Below are positions 35,488 through 44,392 of a stretch of DNA of 64,000 nt, one piece after another (within the stretch, counting starts at the first letter, position 1; each line of letters opens with the position of its first letter). A program made the position numbers and the translations under genes. Source of the stretch: Ruminococcaceae bacterium UBA1036 (lineage in GTDB: Bacteria > Bacillota > Clostridia > Oscillospirales > Acutalibacteraceae); the NCBI GenBank assembly GCA_002316805.1, contig DCEF01000024.1, positions 10,935 to 74,934 of the forward strand. Direction: 5' to 3'. The notes below the pieces were generated by a model. That model did not search any database. It had not been told where the DNA came from and saw only the letters and a list, made by a program, of their open reading frames with translations.

Positions 35488-37848
35488 TTGCGGAAAGGTC
35501 TACTGCACTTTTTTAAATCTTCGGCGGCAGCTATCTGTATTGCTGCTGTGCTGTCTGCGGGAAATCCACTTGCGACAGCCAATGCCGCTGCATTAACTGC
35601 AAAGACAACTGATTATCTTAACCTCCGCCAAGGAGCTGGCACAAATACAAGAGTCATTTTAACGCTTAGTAAAAATGTTTCTGTCACTGTGATTGACAAC
35701 TCAAACAACCAGTGGGCAAAAGTCAAGACAGCGAGTGGAAAGATAGGCTACTGCTTTAAGCAGTACCTGAGCTTTTCGGGCGGTTCGTCCACGGGCTCTT
35801 TAAACTCTGCGCAGACAGCCGTTACGACGGATGTGCTGAGAATGCGATCTGGCCCGTCATTGCACAATGGCATTCTTCTGGTGCTTGCAAAAGGCACATC
35901 AATGAAAGTGATTGATAACTCAAACAGCCAGTGGGCAAAGGTGCAGGCTCCTAATGGCAGGCAAGGATGGTGCTCAAAAGCATATCTCAAATTTTCATCT
36001 CATAGCACTACACCAAGCAGAAAATCTTCCGACGAATCTCAGGCAAAAGGCTTAACAGCAACAACTATGGACTACCTTAACCTACGCACGGGCCCTGGCA
36101 TGGGATACCGAGTAATTGTTACTCTTGGCTGCGGCGTGACGGCTTCGGTGCTCGACAATTCAAAATCCGGTTGGGTTGAGGTGTTGACTTCTGACGGCAG
36201 GCAAGGATGGTGCAGCCGTCAGTACCTTAAAATATCAGGCAGCACTCCAAAGAAACCGTCAAACGGAAGTAATACGCAGAAGCCTTCAGAAAGCAGCATA
36301 ACGGGAGCGCTTGTTATGGCTGATGTGCTGCGACTGCGATCAGGGCCGGGCACATCATATAAGGTACTTGGAAGCCTGCCATATAATACATATCTGAAGG
36401 CACTGGATAAGCCACAGTCAGGATGGATAAAGGTGCAGACTTCCGGAGGAAAAACAGGCTATGTTTCTACGGATTATGTAAAATTAGTTTTGAGAAACAA
36501 TGGCAGTTCTGTTACACTTTCGGCTTCTTCAATATCTGTTCCGCAAGGGAAAACGCTCTGGCTGCAGTCTTCCTCTTCTGCTTCATGGACAAGCAGCAAT
36601 AAGTCTGTTGCAACGGTTTCTAACGGATATGTTTATGCTGTGTCTCCTGGCAGGGTACAGATAGCCGCTTCCTGCGGTTCGGCAAAAGCGATATGTACAG
36701 TTACCGTAACAGCGGCAGAGCCAATACGCGCCACATATGCTTCACCTAATATTGCGTCCCCAGGTGAAAAAGTCACATTTACAGCTATTACGGACACAAA
36801 GCGCAGCGGTGTAAAGTTTGTTGTTTCCACCGGCAGCGCTGAAAAAACTCTGCAGGCAAGCCGCACAGCACGGCAGACGACAAATGGCGTTGCAACAGAT
36901 TGCTGGACTGCCTGTATGTCTTTCAATTCATCTGGTATTTATACATATAAAGCTTATGCGACTCAGAATGGGTCGTTCAGCTCAAATGGCGCTGAGTCTG
37001 ACGTAATGGTTTCAACCCAGAAGAGCGAGACCGCGACAACGAGCGAACGGCGCCGGGCAAGCGATAAAATGATAAGGCTGATTGCAAACTGGGAAGGATA
37101 CATGTCACAAGTTTACGCCGACAGCCTCACTTCGACTTATGTACCTACGATAGGTTACGGATGTACATTAAACCCTAACGCCGTCTTTTACAACAACATA
37201 AGCGAAAAAGAAGCATGGGCCCTTATGGTGAACAAGTTAAACAATTCTTCCTATACTACGGAACTTAACCGTATGATAGCTAATAATCATTTTCTTATGA
37301 ATCAGAATCAGGCGGACTGCCTTATCAGCTTCGCGTATAACGTGGGTGCAAAATATTTCAACTGCTCAAGTGAACCGGATTTCAGAAAAATAATGGACAA
37401 TGCGGTTGTGTCGCCGTCTATTCCATCTGGCGGACTTGCAGCGTCTGTGTCATATGACACAGACCTCTATAATGATCATAAGAGCAATTCAAGCCGTATC
37501 TGTTCTGTCCCATCAGGTACCAAAGCGACCGTAATTGCAAAAAGCTTTCCGACAAACAAGACGGGCTGGTATGAAGTCAGGCTTTCAAATGGGAAGACAG
37601 GGTGGATAAATTCTGGCTATGTGAGTTTTTCAAACTCATCAAAAATGGTGCATGACCTTAACTATACTAATGCCGAGGCGTTCGGCTCGGAGCTGATTCT
37701 CTGGAATCAGGCTGGAGGGAAATTCTATCAGGGCCTTTTTTACAGGCGCCTTGGAGAGGCAAATGTTTATAATTACGGGGATTACAGCGCCGTGCGCTAC
37801 AACAAATATAGTTATATTTATCCAGCGTCGGCGTCTTCATTAAAGTAA
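35488..37848 (+). CDS. Secreted multi-SH3 protein with Big2 domain and interrupted GH24 lysozyme domain
   Basis: A 786-residue exported wall hydrolase. A signal peptide (1-33) is followed by four bacterial SH3 repeats (about 36-92, 108-170, 190-250, 270-330, each with LRxGPG and W(A/I)KV), a Big2-like beta domain (about 340-410) and a linker domain. The GH24 lysozyme follows with the catalytic triad Glu536, Asp545 and Thr554 (WEGY, YADS, PTIGYG). A fifth SH3 (about 645-720) is inserted before the last GH24 helix (LILWNQAGGKFYQGLFYRR, about 736-754). The start is TTG behind GAGGTGA. It cleaves peptidoglycan, with wall binding by SH3. Possibly autolysin or bacteriocin-like; which is unknown. 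Confidence 0.85.
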   Translation: MRKGLLHFFKSSAAAICIAAVLSAGNPLATANAAALTAKTTDYLNLRQGAGTNTRVILTLSKNVSVTVIDNSNNQWAKVKTASGKIGYCFKQYLSFSGGSSTGSLNSAQTAVTTDVLRMRSGPSLHNGILLVLAKGTSMKVIDNSNSQWAKVQAPNGRQGWCSKAYLKFSSHSTTPSRKSSDESQAKGLTATTMDYLNLRTGPGMGYRVIVTLGCGVTASVLDNSKSGWVEVLTSDGRQGWCSRQYLKISGSTPKKPSNGSNTQKPSESSITGALVMADVLRLRSGPGTSYKVLGSLPYNTYLKALDKPQSGWIKVQTSGGKTGYVSTDYVKLVLRNNGSSVTLSASSISVPQGKTLWLQSSSSASWTSSNKSVATVSNGYVYAVSPGRVQIAASCGSAKAICTVTVTAAEPIRATYASPNIASPGEKVTFTAITDTKRSGVKFVVSTGSAEKTLQASRTARQTTNGVATDCWTACMSFNSSGIYTYKAYATQNGSFSSNGAESDVMVSTQKSETATTSERRRASDKMIRLIANWEGYMSQVYADSLTSTYVPTIGYGCTLNPNAVFYNNISEKEAWALMVNKLNNSSYTTELNRMIANNHFLMNQNQADCLISFAYNVGAKYFNCSSEPDFRKIMDNAVVSPSIPSGGLAASVSYDTDLYNDHKSNSSRICSVPSGTKATVIAKSFPTNKTGWYEVRLSNGKTGWINSGYVSFSNSSKMVHDLNYTNAEAFGSELILWNQAGGKFYQGLFYRRLGEANVYNYGDYSAVRYNKYSYIYPASASSLK

Positions 37849-37854
37849 TAGTAA

Positions 37855-37894
37855 TAAAAAAGCCTTCCGGATTTTTTCGGAAGGCTTTTTATTT
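37855..37894. terminator. Bidirectional terminator after the lysozyme gene
   Basis: AAAAAGCCTTCCG / CGGAAGGCTTTTT with T-tracts in both directions. It separates the convergent lysozyme and comM genes. Confidence 0.9.
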
Positions 37895-37937
37895 TACAGA
37901 ACGGGCAGCATTGTGGGTATTTAATAGCTGTTTGCTT

Positions 37938-39470
37938 TTACAGCTCCCGCGTCCAGTATTTTCGGTCAAGGCTGCGGTACTGTACGGCTTCCGCAACGTG
38001 CCGCGGAAGAATATCTTCCGAGCTATCGAGGTCTGCAATAGTCCTGCATACTTTTAGAACCCTGTCGTATGCTCTTGCTGAAAGGCCAAAACGCTCAAAT
38101 GCAGCTTTTAGGAGCTTCTGGCTGCTATCGCCGAGCCTGCAGAAATCATGGAGCCTGTCTGGAGTAATGCGCGCGTTGCAGGATATGTCTGTGCCGCGAA
38201 ATCTGTAGTGCTGGATATCACGCGCTGCGTTGACACGCGACCTGATTATTGCTGAACTTTCTGCTTTTTCTGAAGAAGATAACTCTTCAAACTCAACGGG
38301 CGGTACCTCAATATGAATATCGAGCCTGTCGAGGAGCGGGCCGGAAACATGGGCAAGATAGCGTGAAACGGCCTGCGGGGAGCATGTGCAGTGATGTTTC
38401 GGGTCACCAAAATATCCACATGGGCATGGATTCATAGCAGCGACGAACATGACGGAGCACGGATATGAAACTGTGCCGCTTGCCCTTGAAATAGTGACTA
38501 TGCCACTTTCAATAGGCTGGCGCAGCACCTCCATTGATGCCCTTGAAAATTCGGGAAGCTCGTCAAGAAAAAGCACACCGTTGTGCGCAAGTGAGATTTC
38601 ACCTGGCTTAGGGATACTTCCGCCCCCTACGAGGCCGGCGGGTGACACAGTGTGGTGCGGTGCCCTGAATGGCCGTGTGCGGATAAGTGAAGTATTTGGT
38701 GGAAGTATGCCTGCAATAGAATGTATCTTTGTAGTTTCTATCGTTTCTTCAAAGGTCATGTCAGGCAAGATAGAGGGCAGCCGCATTGCAAGCATGCTTT
38801 TCCCGGAGCCGGGAGGCCCGATTAAGATCACGTTATGCCCTCCTGCAGCGGCAATTTCAAGCGCGCGCTTCGCCTGCGCCTGGCCGCGCACATCAGAAAA
38901 ATCCGGTACAGCCGCAATGCCGTTCTCAGATGTGCTGCCTGGCTGTGCCTGTGGTATAAGTTCCGTACCTTCCAGATGATGCATCAGCTGGGGTATGTTT
39001 TTAACCGGGTAAACTTCAAGGCCTTTTACTACAGAACCTTCAGCCGCGTTTTTTTCAGGAAGGAAAAAACGGCGGAAACCATTTTCCTTTGCGGCTATAG
39101 CCATAGGAAGTATGCCATGCACAGGGCGGACTTCGCCGGTGAGTGAAAGCTCACCGGCAAAAACACAGTCGCTGATATCGCAGCTTAGTTGCCGGCTTGC
39201 TTTAATAAGTGCAACGAGCAGGGGAAGGTCATAGATTGGCCCTTCTTTTTTCTTGTCAGCGGGTGCCAGGTTGACTGTAATCCGGCTTACAGGAAACTCA
39301 TAGCCGCAGTTTTTCATTGCTGAGCGCACCCTGTTTCGCGATTCTTTTACAGCCGCATCTGGTAAACCGACGACTTCAAAAGATGGCAAACCCTGTGAAA
39401 GGTCGGCTTCCACTTCTACGGGAAAAGCGTCTAAGCCATAGATCCCCATGCTGAATATCTGAGAAACCAT
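37938..39470 (-). CDS. comM: YifB/ComM-family Mg-chelatase-like AAA+ ATPase
   Basis: A 510-residue AAA+ protein. It has an N-terminal Lon-protease-like domain (VEADLSQGLPSFEVVGLPDAAVKESR), Walker A GPPGSGKSMLA, Walker B LFLDELPEF, a Cys-rich loop (NPCPCGYFGDPKHHCTCS) and a C-terminal helical domain ending YRSLDRKYW. In Vibrio ComM is a branch-migration helicase in natural transformation; YifB has the same architecture. ATG 39470 has GGGGG 6 bases upstream. The frame is open back to 39635, but that part overlaps the divergent sigH promoter. Confidence 0.92.
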   Translation of the reverse strand: MVSQIFSMGIYGLDAFPVEVEADLSQGLPSFEVVGLPDAAVKESRNRVRSAMKNCGYEFPVSRITVNLAPADKKKEGPIYDLPLLVALIKASRQLSCDISDCVFAGELSLTGEVRPVHGILPMAIAAKENGFRRFFLPEKNAAEGSVVKGLEVYPVKNIPQLMHHLEGTELIPQAQPGSTSENGIAAVPDFSDVRGQAQAKRALEIAAAGGHNVILIGPPGSGKSMLAMRLPSILPDMTFEETIETTKIHSIAGILPPNTSLIRTRPFRAPHHTVSPAGLVGGGSIPKPGEISLAHNGVLFLDELPEFSRASMEVLRQPIESGIVTISRASGTVSYPCSVMFVAAMNPCPCGYFGDPKHHCTCSPQAVSRYLAHVSGPLLDRLDIHIEVPPVEFEELSSSEKAESSAIIRSRVNAARDIQHYRFRGTDISCNARITPDRLHDFCRLGDSSQKLLKAAFERFGLSARAYDRVLKVCRTIADLDSSEDILPRHVAEAVQYRSLDRKYWTREL

Positions 39471-39550
39471 TTTATTCCCCCAGAATATACTCTTTTTCGA
39501 TATTATACTCCCGAATTTTCTATTATTCAATATAGCAGCAAAACTGTCAT

Positions 39551-39579
39551 TTGACGAAAGAGCCGCGATAGGGTATGAT
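39551..39579 (+). promoter_or_regulatory. sigH promoter
   Basis: TTGACG (39551-39556), a 17-bp spacer and TATGAT (39574-39579). The -10 covers an in-frame ATG at 39575, which rules that ATG out as the sigH start. Confidence 0.75.
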
Positions 39580-39613
39580 AAATTCAAGTTCTGCCAGGCG
39601 TGAGGTGATTTTT

Positions 39614-40213
39614 TTGGCTGACGAAAATGTTTCATGTTTTGCCGCCCGGTCTGATGCGCAGCTTGCCGAATTTGTAAAGGAAAGAAATTCAGACGCTTTC
39701 GCCGAACTAATGGCGCGTTATATGTCTGCTATCCGGGCAAAGGCGTCGCCGTTTCATGCCGGAGGCACAGAGACGGAGGATTTGTGCCAGGAAGGCCTTT
39801 TGGGCCTGCTGCGTGCAGCACAGACGTTCGACCCGGAAAATGGGGCGTCATTTCGCACATATGCCAATGTATGCATTTCACATCGCATTTTGATGGCTCG
39901 GAGGACTGCCGGCAAAAAGAGTGACCCTCTAAGCAACTTTGTGTCTCTAAACAGCAGCAGTGTTTCGGACTTTACGCAGGATAGTTTTCCTGACCCGGAA
40001 GCGCTTCTTGATGACAGCGAAAGTTTTAAGGCAATCTGCCGCAAAGCTGAAAGAATTTTGACGTCAATGGAATTTAAGGCCATGAGCCTTTATCTCGGTG
40101 GCTGCAGCTATCGTGAAATAGCACAAAAAATGTCCGTCACCGAAAAGGCGGCAGACAATGCTCTTCAGAGAGTGCGGTTTAAACTGCGCCACACGAAATC
40201 AATTGCAATTTAA
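39614..40213 (+). CDS. sigH: Sigma-70 family factor, SigH (Spo0H)-like
   Basis: A 199-residue sigma factor. Region 2 has EDLCQEGLLGLLRAAQTFDPENGASFRTYAN. Region 4 has LYLGGCSYREIAQKMSVTEKAADNALQRVRFKLR, closely matching Bacillus SigH, the early-sporulation/competence sigma. I use TTG 39614 with GAGGTGA upstream, because the upstream ATG lies inside the -10 box. Its last four bases overlap the end of the convergent thioesterase gene. Confidence 0.85.
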   Translation: MADENVSCFAARSDAQLAEFVKERNSDAFAELMARYMSAIRAKASPFHAGGTETEDLCQEGLLGLLRAAQTFDPENGASFRTYANVCISHRILMARRTAGKKSDPLSNFVSLNSSSVSDFTQDSFPDPEALLDDSESFKAICRKAERILTSMEFKAMSLYLGGCSYREIAQKMSVTEKAADNALQRVRFKLRHTKSIAI

Positions 40214-40716
40214 AAAGATTCGTTTCGCCTTTGCTGGCGCAGTTTGCGGCGTTTCAGGCCTGCTTCCCACTCAGCTTTTTCCTGCGGCGTATCGCAGATA
40301 AGCCTTGGCACAGGTGTAGGCTTATTGTTTTCATCAAGTGCAACAATGACAAGATATGCTGTGTTAACAAGTTTCCTTGCACCGCTAAGTGCTTCAACGT
40401 AGCTGTCGACGCGGACTTCCATAGAAGTCCTTCCGACGAATGTAAGTTTTCCGTGTAGCACGACGACGCTGTCTGCAGGCACTGGTTCTTTAAATTGCAG
40501 GCTGTCTATTGCCGCTGTTGTAACATTACGGTAGCAGTGCCTGCGGGCAACTGACCCTGCAACAATATCTATCCATGCGACAAGCTGACCACCGAACAGG
40601 CGGTTCTGCGCATTAAGATGTGTTTTGAATACCGGCTGAATTTGTTCTATTTCTGAGTCGGCAACATGCCTTGCAGACATTTCATGTATTTCTTGTTTAA
40701 TATTTTCTTTTCCCAT
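40210..40716 (-). CDS. Acyl-CoA thioesterase (hotdog fold, YciA/BACH type)
   Basis: A 168-residue hotdog thioesterase that hydrolyses acyl-CoA to free CoA. LFGGQLVAWIDIVAGSVARRH carries the catalytic Asp and the hotdog helix. SLQFKEPVPADSVVVLHGKLTFVGRTSMEVRVDSYVE is the typical beta core. The acyl preference is unknown. It converges on sigH, overlapping by 4 bp. Confidence 0.88.
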   Translation of the reverse strand: MGKENIKQEIHEMSARHVADSEIEQIQPVFKTHLNAQNRLFGGQLVAWIDIVAGSVARRHCYRNVTTAAIDSLQFKEPVPADSVVVLHGKLTFVGRTSMEVRVDSYVEALSGARKLVNTAYLVIVALDENNKPTPVPRLICDTPQEKAEWEAGLKRRKLRQQRRNESF

Positions 40717-40831
40717 TTTTTCACCAATTTTCGAATTTTTTTTAATATATAACCTCTATATTATATTCCCAGAGAGTGAAAATATCAATAATCTGTCGGT
40801 ACTTTTGCAGTTTTGGCGAAGGAGCGTTAAC

Positions 40832-41539
40832 TTGAGTTTACAAAATTATTGTTGTGCGGTTATTGCCGCCGCGGGAACTTCATCAAGGATGAATTTCAAG
40901 ATTAGCAAGCAGTTTTTGCCAATTATGGGTGTACCTGCCATTGTACGTACAATACGTGCTTTTGAGGCTGCAGGCACTATAAATTCAATAGTAATTGTGT
41001 GCAGGCAGGAAGATCGTGAGCAGATGAAAATCCTTGTCGAAGGGAGCGGAGCAAAAAAAATTAAGGCAATTGTGCCAGGCGGCGCAACGCGCCAACAGTC
41101 GGTTGCTGCTGGTGTTGCGGCTGTCCCTTCTGAAACCGAGTGGGTTGCTATCCATGACGGTGCCCGCCCGCTTGTGCGTCCGGAAGAGATAGACGCCTGT
41201 GTAGAAGACGCGCGGCGTTACGGGGCTGCAGCCCTTGCTGTGCCTGTTAAAGATACCATAAAGACGGCAGATAACGCTGGGTTTATTGTTTCGACACCTC
41301 AGCGTAAGTGGCTTTGGGCAGTCCAGACTCCGCAGGTGTTTCCGCGTAAGGCTTATGAAAAAGCCATTGAAAAAGCTGGAGCTGATAGTGCTGACTATAC
41401 AGATGACTGCCAGCTTTTTGAGCATACTGGCGTCAGAGTGCATCTTTGCAGGGGAAGCTATGAAAACCTGAAGCTGACAACACCTGACGATATTCTCGCT
41501 GCTGAATCTGTTTTGCAGCACAGGGAGGAATTGCTGTGA
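40832..41539 (+). CDS. ispD: 2-C-methyl-D-erythritol 4-phosphate cytidylyltransferase
   Basis: Third step of the MEP isoprenoid pathway. The 235-residue protein has [22 protein letters not shown] (CTP loop), [22 protein letters not shown] and TPQVF..YTDDCQL. The start is TTG 40832, with AAGGAGC 7 bases upstream; the frame is open 27 bases further. It overlaps ispF by 4 bp, so the two are coupled. Confidence 0.95.
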   Translation: MSLQNYCCAVIAAAGTSSRMNFKISKQFLPIMGVPAIVRTIRAFEAAGTINSIVIVCRQEDREQMKILVEGSGAKKIKAIVPGGATRQQSVAAGVAAVPSETEWVAIHDGARPLVRPEEIDACVEDARRYGAAALAVPVKDTIKTADNAGFIVSTPQRKWLWAVQTPQVFPRKAYEKAIEKAGADSADYTDDCQLFEHTGVRVHLCRGSYENLKLTTPDDILAAESVLQHREELL

Positions 41540-42009
41540 GAATAGGGCATGGATACGATGTGCACCGTTTTGCACAGGGCAGGAAGCTTATTCTCGGCGG
41601 CGTGGAAATTCCGTTTACGTATGGGCTTTTGGGGCATTCCGACGCGGATGTGCTTCTCCATGCCATCATGGATGCACTTCTGGGCGCTGCGGCGCTCGGC
41701 GACATAGGTGTCCTTTTTCCTGATAATGACGCGGCTTATCTTGGCGCAGACAGCAGGAAGCTTCTTGCCAAAGTATGCAGCATTTTAGCAAAGCATGGTT
41801 TTCATATACACAATATTGACGCTACGATTATTGCGCAGGAGCCGAAACTTCAGCCATATATAGCCGGTATGCGTGAAAATATTGCTTCGGACTGCGGTAT
41901 TGCAAAAGGCTGCATTAGTGTGAAAGCCACAACGGAAGAAGGGCTTGGCTTTACAGGAGCCGGCGAAGGGATTGCGGCGCATGCTGTCTGTTTAATTGAA
42001 GAAAACTGA
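41536..42009 (+). CDS. ispF: 2-C-methyl-D-erythritol 2,4-cyclodiphosphate synthase
   Basis: Fifth step of the MEP pathway. The 157-residue enzyme has [11 protein letters not shown] (zinc ligands Asp and His), [26 protein letters not shown] and a C-terminal [22 protein letters not shown]. The start is GTG, overlapping ispD. Confidence 0.96.
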   Translation: MRIGHGYDVHRFAQGRKLILGGVEIPFTYGLLGHSDADVLLHAIMDALLGAAALGDIGVLFPDNDAAYLGADSRKLLAKVCSILAKHGFHIHNIDATIIAQEPKLQPYIAGMRENIASDCGIAKGCISVKATTEEGLGFTGAGEGIAAHAVCLIEEN

Positions 42010-42069
42010 ATATAGTCAAAGGCTCTTTCTGCGGCATATCCTGTAAGTAGTAACGGAGGAGGGATTGCT

Positions 42070-42309
42070 GTGGGCAAGCCTGTAATTGAGATAGGATCAA
42101 TCACTTATGCCATGAAAGGGCAGAATATTCTGGCCCGTCACGGGATCCATTCCAGCGTAGAGAGAATTTACCGCAGCCAAAGCATTAACGGATGCGGATA
42201 TGGGATATATGTTTCTGACGACGCAAAAACTGCAGAGCATATTTTGCGCCAGGCGGGCATACCGGTTTTAGGCTATGCAAATGGGGGCCTGAAACATGAT
42301 CTACCTTGA
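42070..42309 (+). CDS. DUF3343 small protein (putative sulfur/selenium carrier-like)
   Basis: A 79-residue protein. The pattern ITYAMKGQNILARHGIHSSVERI..SINGCGYGIYV fits DUF3343, with a single conserved Cys in GCGYG. The family is sometimes called Se/S carrier-like and often sits beside cysteine desulfurases, as here: it overlaps the next gene by 14 bp. The start is GTG behind GGAGGAGGG. A carrier role accepting persulfide on the Cys is a hypothesis. Confidence 0.75.
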   Translation: MGKPVIEIGSITYAMKGQNILARHGIHSSVERIYRSQSINGCGYGIYVSDDAKTAEHILRQAGIPVLGYANGGLKHDLP

Positions 42310-43456
42310 TAATGCTGCGACAACATATCCAAAGCCGCGCAGCGTCCAGACAGCTGTGGCGCAGGCCTTTCAGCGCTGGGGGGCTAACCCCGGAAGGGCG
42401 GGGCACGCCATGGCGATGGCTTCTTCACAAGAGATGTACCGCTGCCGCAGCATTGCGGCTGATTTTTTTCATGCGCCAGGGCCTGAATGTGTTTCATTTA
42501 CACTGAACTGTACGGGTGCAATAAATTGTGTGCTCAAAGGTTTGCTGAAACCTGGTGACCATGTTGTAACTTCATGTATTGAACATAATGCTGTAATGCG
42601 CCCGCTGCATGAGCTGGAGAAAACAGGTGTAACTTTCACTGAAGTTCAGGTCTTTCCAGGTGACAACGATAAAACTGTCGACGCTTTCAGGTACGCATTT
42701 CAGGAAAACACGCACCTCGTAATCTGCACACACGCCTCCAATGTGTGGGGGATACGCCTGCCTGTTGAGCGCATTGCAGCACTGGCGCACCAGTATGAAA
42801 TTCCGGTGGCTGTCGACTGTGCGCAGTCGGCTGGAGTCCTCCCTATAGACATGGCAGACAGCAAAATAGATTACCTGTGTATTGCAGGGCATAAAGGCCT
42901 TTATGGCCCTATGGGTACCGGTATGCTGATTACGCCGTACGGTTCAGAGCTGCACACACTGATAGAAGGCGGGACTGGCACTGAGTCGATACTTGAAGAA
43001 CAGCCTTCGGGAGCGCCGGAACGCCTTGAGAGCGGAACACAGAATATGCCTGGCATTGCGGGGCTGCGCGCTGGCATGGAATTCGTGCAGAAGCACGGAG
43101 TTTCTAAAATCCACTCATATGAGATTTCACTTCTGCAGATGCTGTACAGCCAGTTTTCCAAAATAGACAGAGTGCACCTTTACCTTCCAATGCCTGACAC
43201 ACGATATTTTGCACCTGTTTTATCATTTAACATTGACGGGATGCAGAGCGAGGAAGTTGGCAGCAGGCTTAACGGCTATGGCATTGCTTTGCGCGCAGGG
43301 CTGCATTGTGCCCCTGAAGCGCACCGCTTTATGGGAACGCTGGAATGCGGCGCTGTACGTGTCTGCCCATCAGTTTTTACAACGGAAGCCGACATCTGGC
43401 GCCTTGTGGATGCAGTTAAAAGGATACTGATGAAAAAATCGGGTGCAGGGCATTGA
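42296..43456 (+). CDS. Cysteine desulfurase family protein (class V aminotransferase)
   Basis: A 386-residue PLP enzyme that would convert cysteine to alanine plus a persulfide. It starts MIYLDNAATTYPKP. Cofactor residues appear in CIEHNAVMRPL, CTHASNVWG, VAVDCAQSAGV and the Lys in IAGHKGLYGPMGTG. The catalytic Cys is in RAGLHCAPEAH. The SufS/CsdB-like form is not accompanied by iscU or suf genes here. Its partner is probably the overlapping DUF3343 protein. Confidence 0.9.
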   Translation: MIYLDNAATTYPKPRSVQTAVAQAFQRWGANPGRAGHAMAMASSQEMYRCRSIAADFFHAPGPECVSFTLNCTGAINCVLKGLLKPGDHVVTSCIEHNAVMRPLHELEKTGVTFTEVQVFPGDNDKTVDAFRYAFQENTHLVICTHASNVWGIRLPVERIAALAHQYEIPVAVDCAQSAGVLPIDMADSKIDYLCIAGHKGLYGPMGTGMLITPYGSELHTLIEGGTGTESILEEQPSGAPERLESGTQNMPGIAGLRAGMEFVQKHGVSKIHSYEISLLQMLYSQFSKIDRVHLYLPMPDTRYFAPVLSFNIDGMQSEEVGSRLNGYGIALRAGLHCAPEAHRFMGTLECGAVRVCPSVFTTEADIWRLVDAVKRILMKKSGAGH

Positions 43457-43519
43457 ATCTCGCACGATATATGGTAAAATAAAATTGCTTCTTTTATTCC
43501 AATCGGAAAGGAAAAGAGT

Positions 43520-44392
43520 ATGGATGTAATCGTTTCGGCGTGGAACAAATTTCTGCAGCTGGTCCGCCAGTTTCAGCTTTCTGATGCAATCGACATTGCA
43601 GTTGTGTCGTTTATCATTTACAGCGCAATAAAGCTGATTCGTGAAACGAGGGCTGGCCAGCTTGTAAAGGGCATAGTTGTGCTGCTTATCATGTGGGGCC
43701 TTTCCTATGTTATGAAACTTTATATGTTGGAAACGATTCTCGCATATTTTTTCCAGTATGCGCTGATTGTCCTTGTAGTCATTTTTCAGCCGGAGCTTAG
43801 GCGTGCCTTGGAGCAGATTGGCCGGAGCGATATCAGGAAAAAGAACTGGCTTTCCAGTAGCTCAGATGAAAAGATGCGTCGTTACCGCAAGGCGATTAAT
43901 GCTGTTGTGGATGCAGCAGCGCAGATGTCGAAGCAGAAAACAGGCGCGCTGATGGTGTTTGAGATGAAGACAAAACTCGGTGATATTATAGATACAGGCA
44001 CAGTGATAAATGCAATCCCAAGTCTGCCGATTATATGCAATATCTTTTTCAATAAGGCGCCGCTGCATGACGGTGCTATGATTCTGCGCGATGGGATGGT
44101 CTATGCTGCAGGATGTATTCTGCCGCTTACTAAAAACAAAAACGTCGCCATTGAGCTTGGCACACGCCACAGGGCTGCCATAGGCATGAGTGAAAATTCA
44201 GATGCTGTAATAGTTGTTGTTTCAGAAGAGACCGGCCAGATTTCTGTTGTTTCAGATGGTGTAATAACAAGAAATTATACGAGGGAAACACTGCGCAGTG
44301 AGCTTGAATCGCGCCTGCTTGACGAAGACAGCGAATCCGGTGAGAAAAAGCAGGGATGGTTTTCCTCTATTCGGAAAGGTAAGAAGTCATGA
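43520..44392 (+). CDS. cdaA: Diadenylate cyclase
   Basis: Synthesises cyclic di-AMP from two ATP. The 290-residue protein has three N-terminal membrane helices (residues about 20-95) and the DAC domain with the DGA motif (LHDGAMILRDG) and GTRHRAAIG. Translation is coupled by overlap to cdaR. c-di-AMP controls potassium and osmotic balance and wall homeostasis, which fits the cation ATPases in this window. Confidence 0.96.
   Translation: MDVIVSAWNKFLQLVRQFQLSDAIDIAVVSFIIYSAIKLIRETRAGQLVKGIVVLLIMWGLSYVMKLYMLETILAYFFQYALIVLVVIFQPELRRALEQIGRSDIRKKNWLSSSSDEKMRRYRKAINAVVDAAAQMSKQKTGALMVFEMKTKLGDIIDTGTVINAIPSLPIICNIFFNKAPLHDGAMILRDGMVYAAGCILPLTKNKNVAIELGTRHRAAIGMSENSDAVIVVVSEETGQISVVSDGVITRNYTRETLRSELESRLLDEDSESGEKKQGWFSSIRKGKKS

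Noticed and set aside
39575..39613. Earlier ATG start of sigH
   Set aside because: This ATG is inside the predicted -10 box; the TTG at 39614 has GAGGTGA at proper distance.
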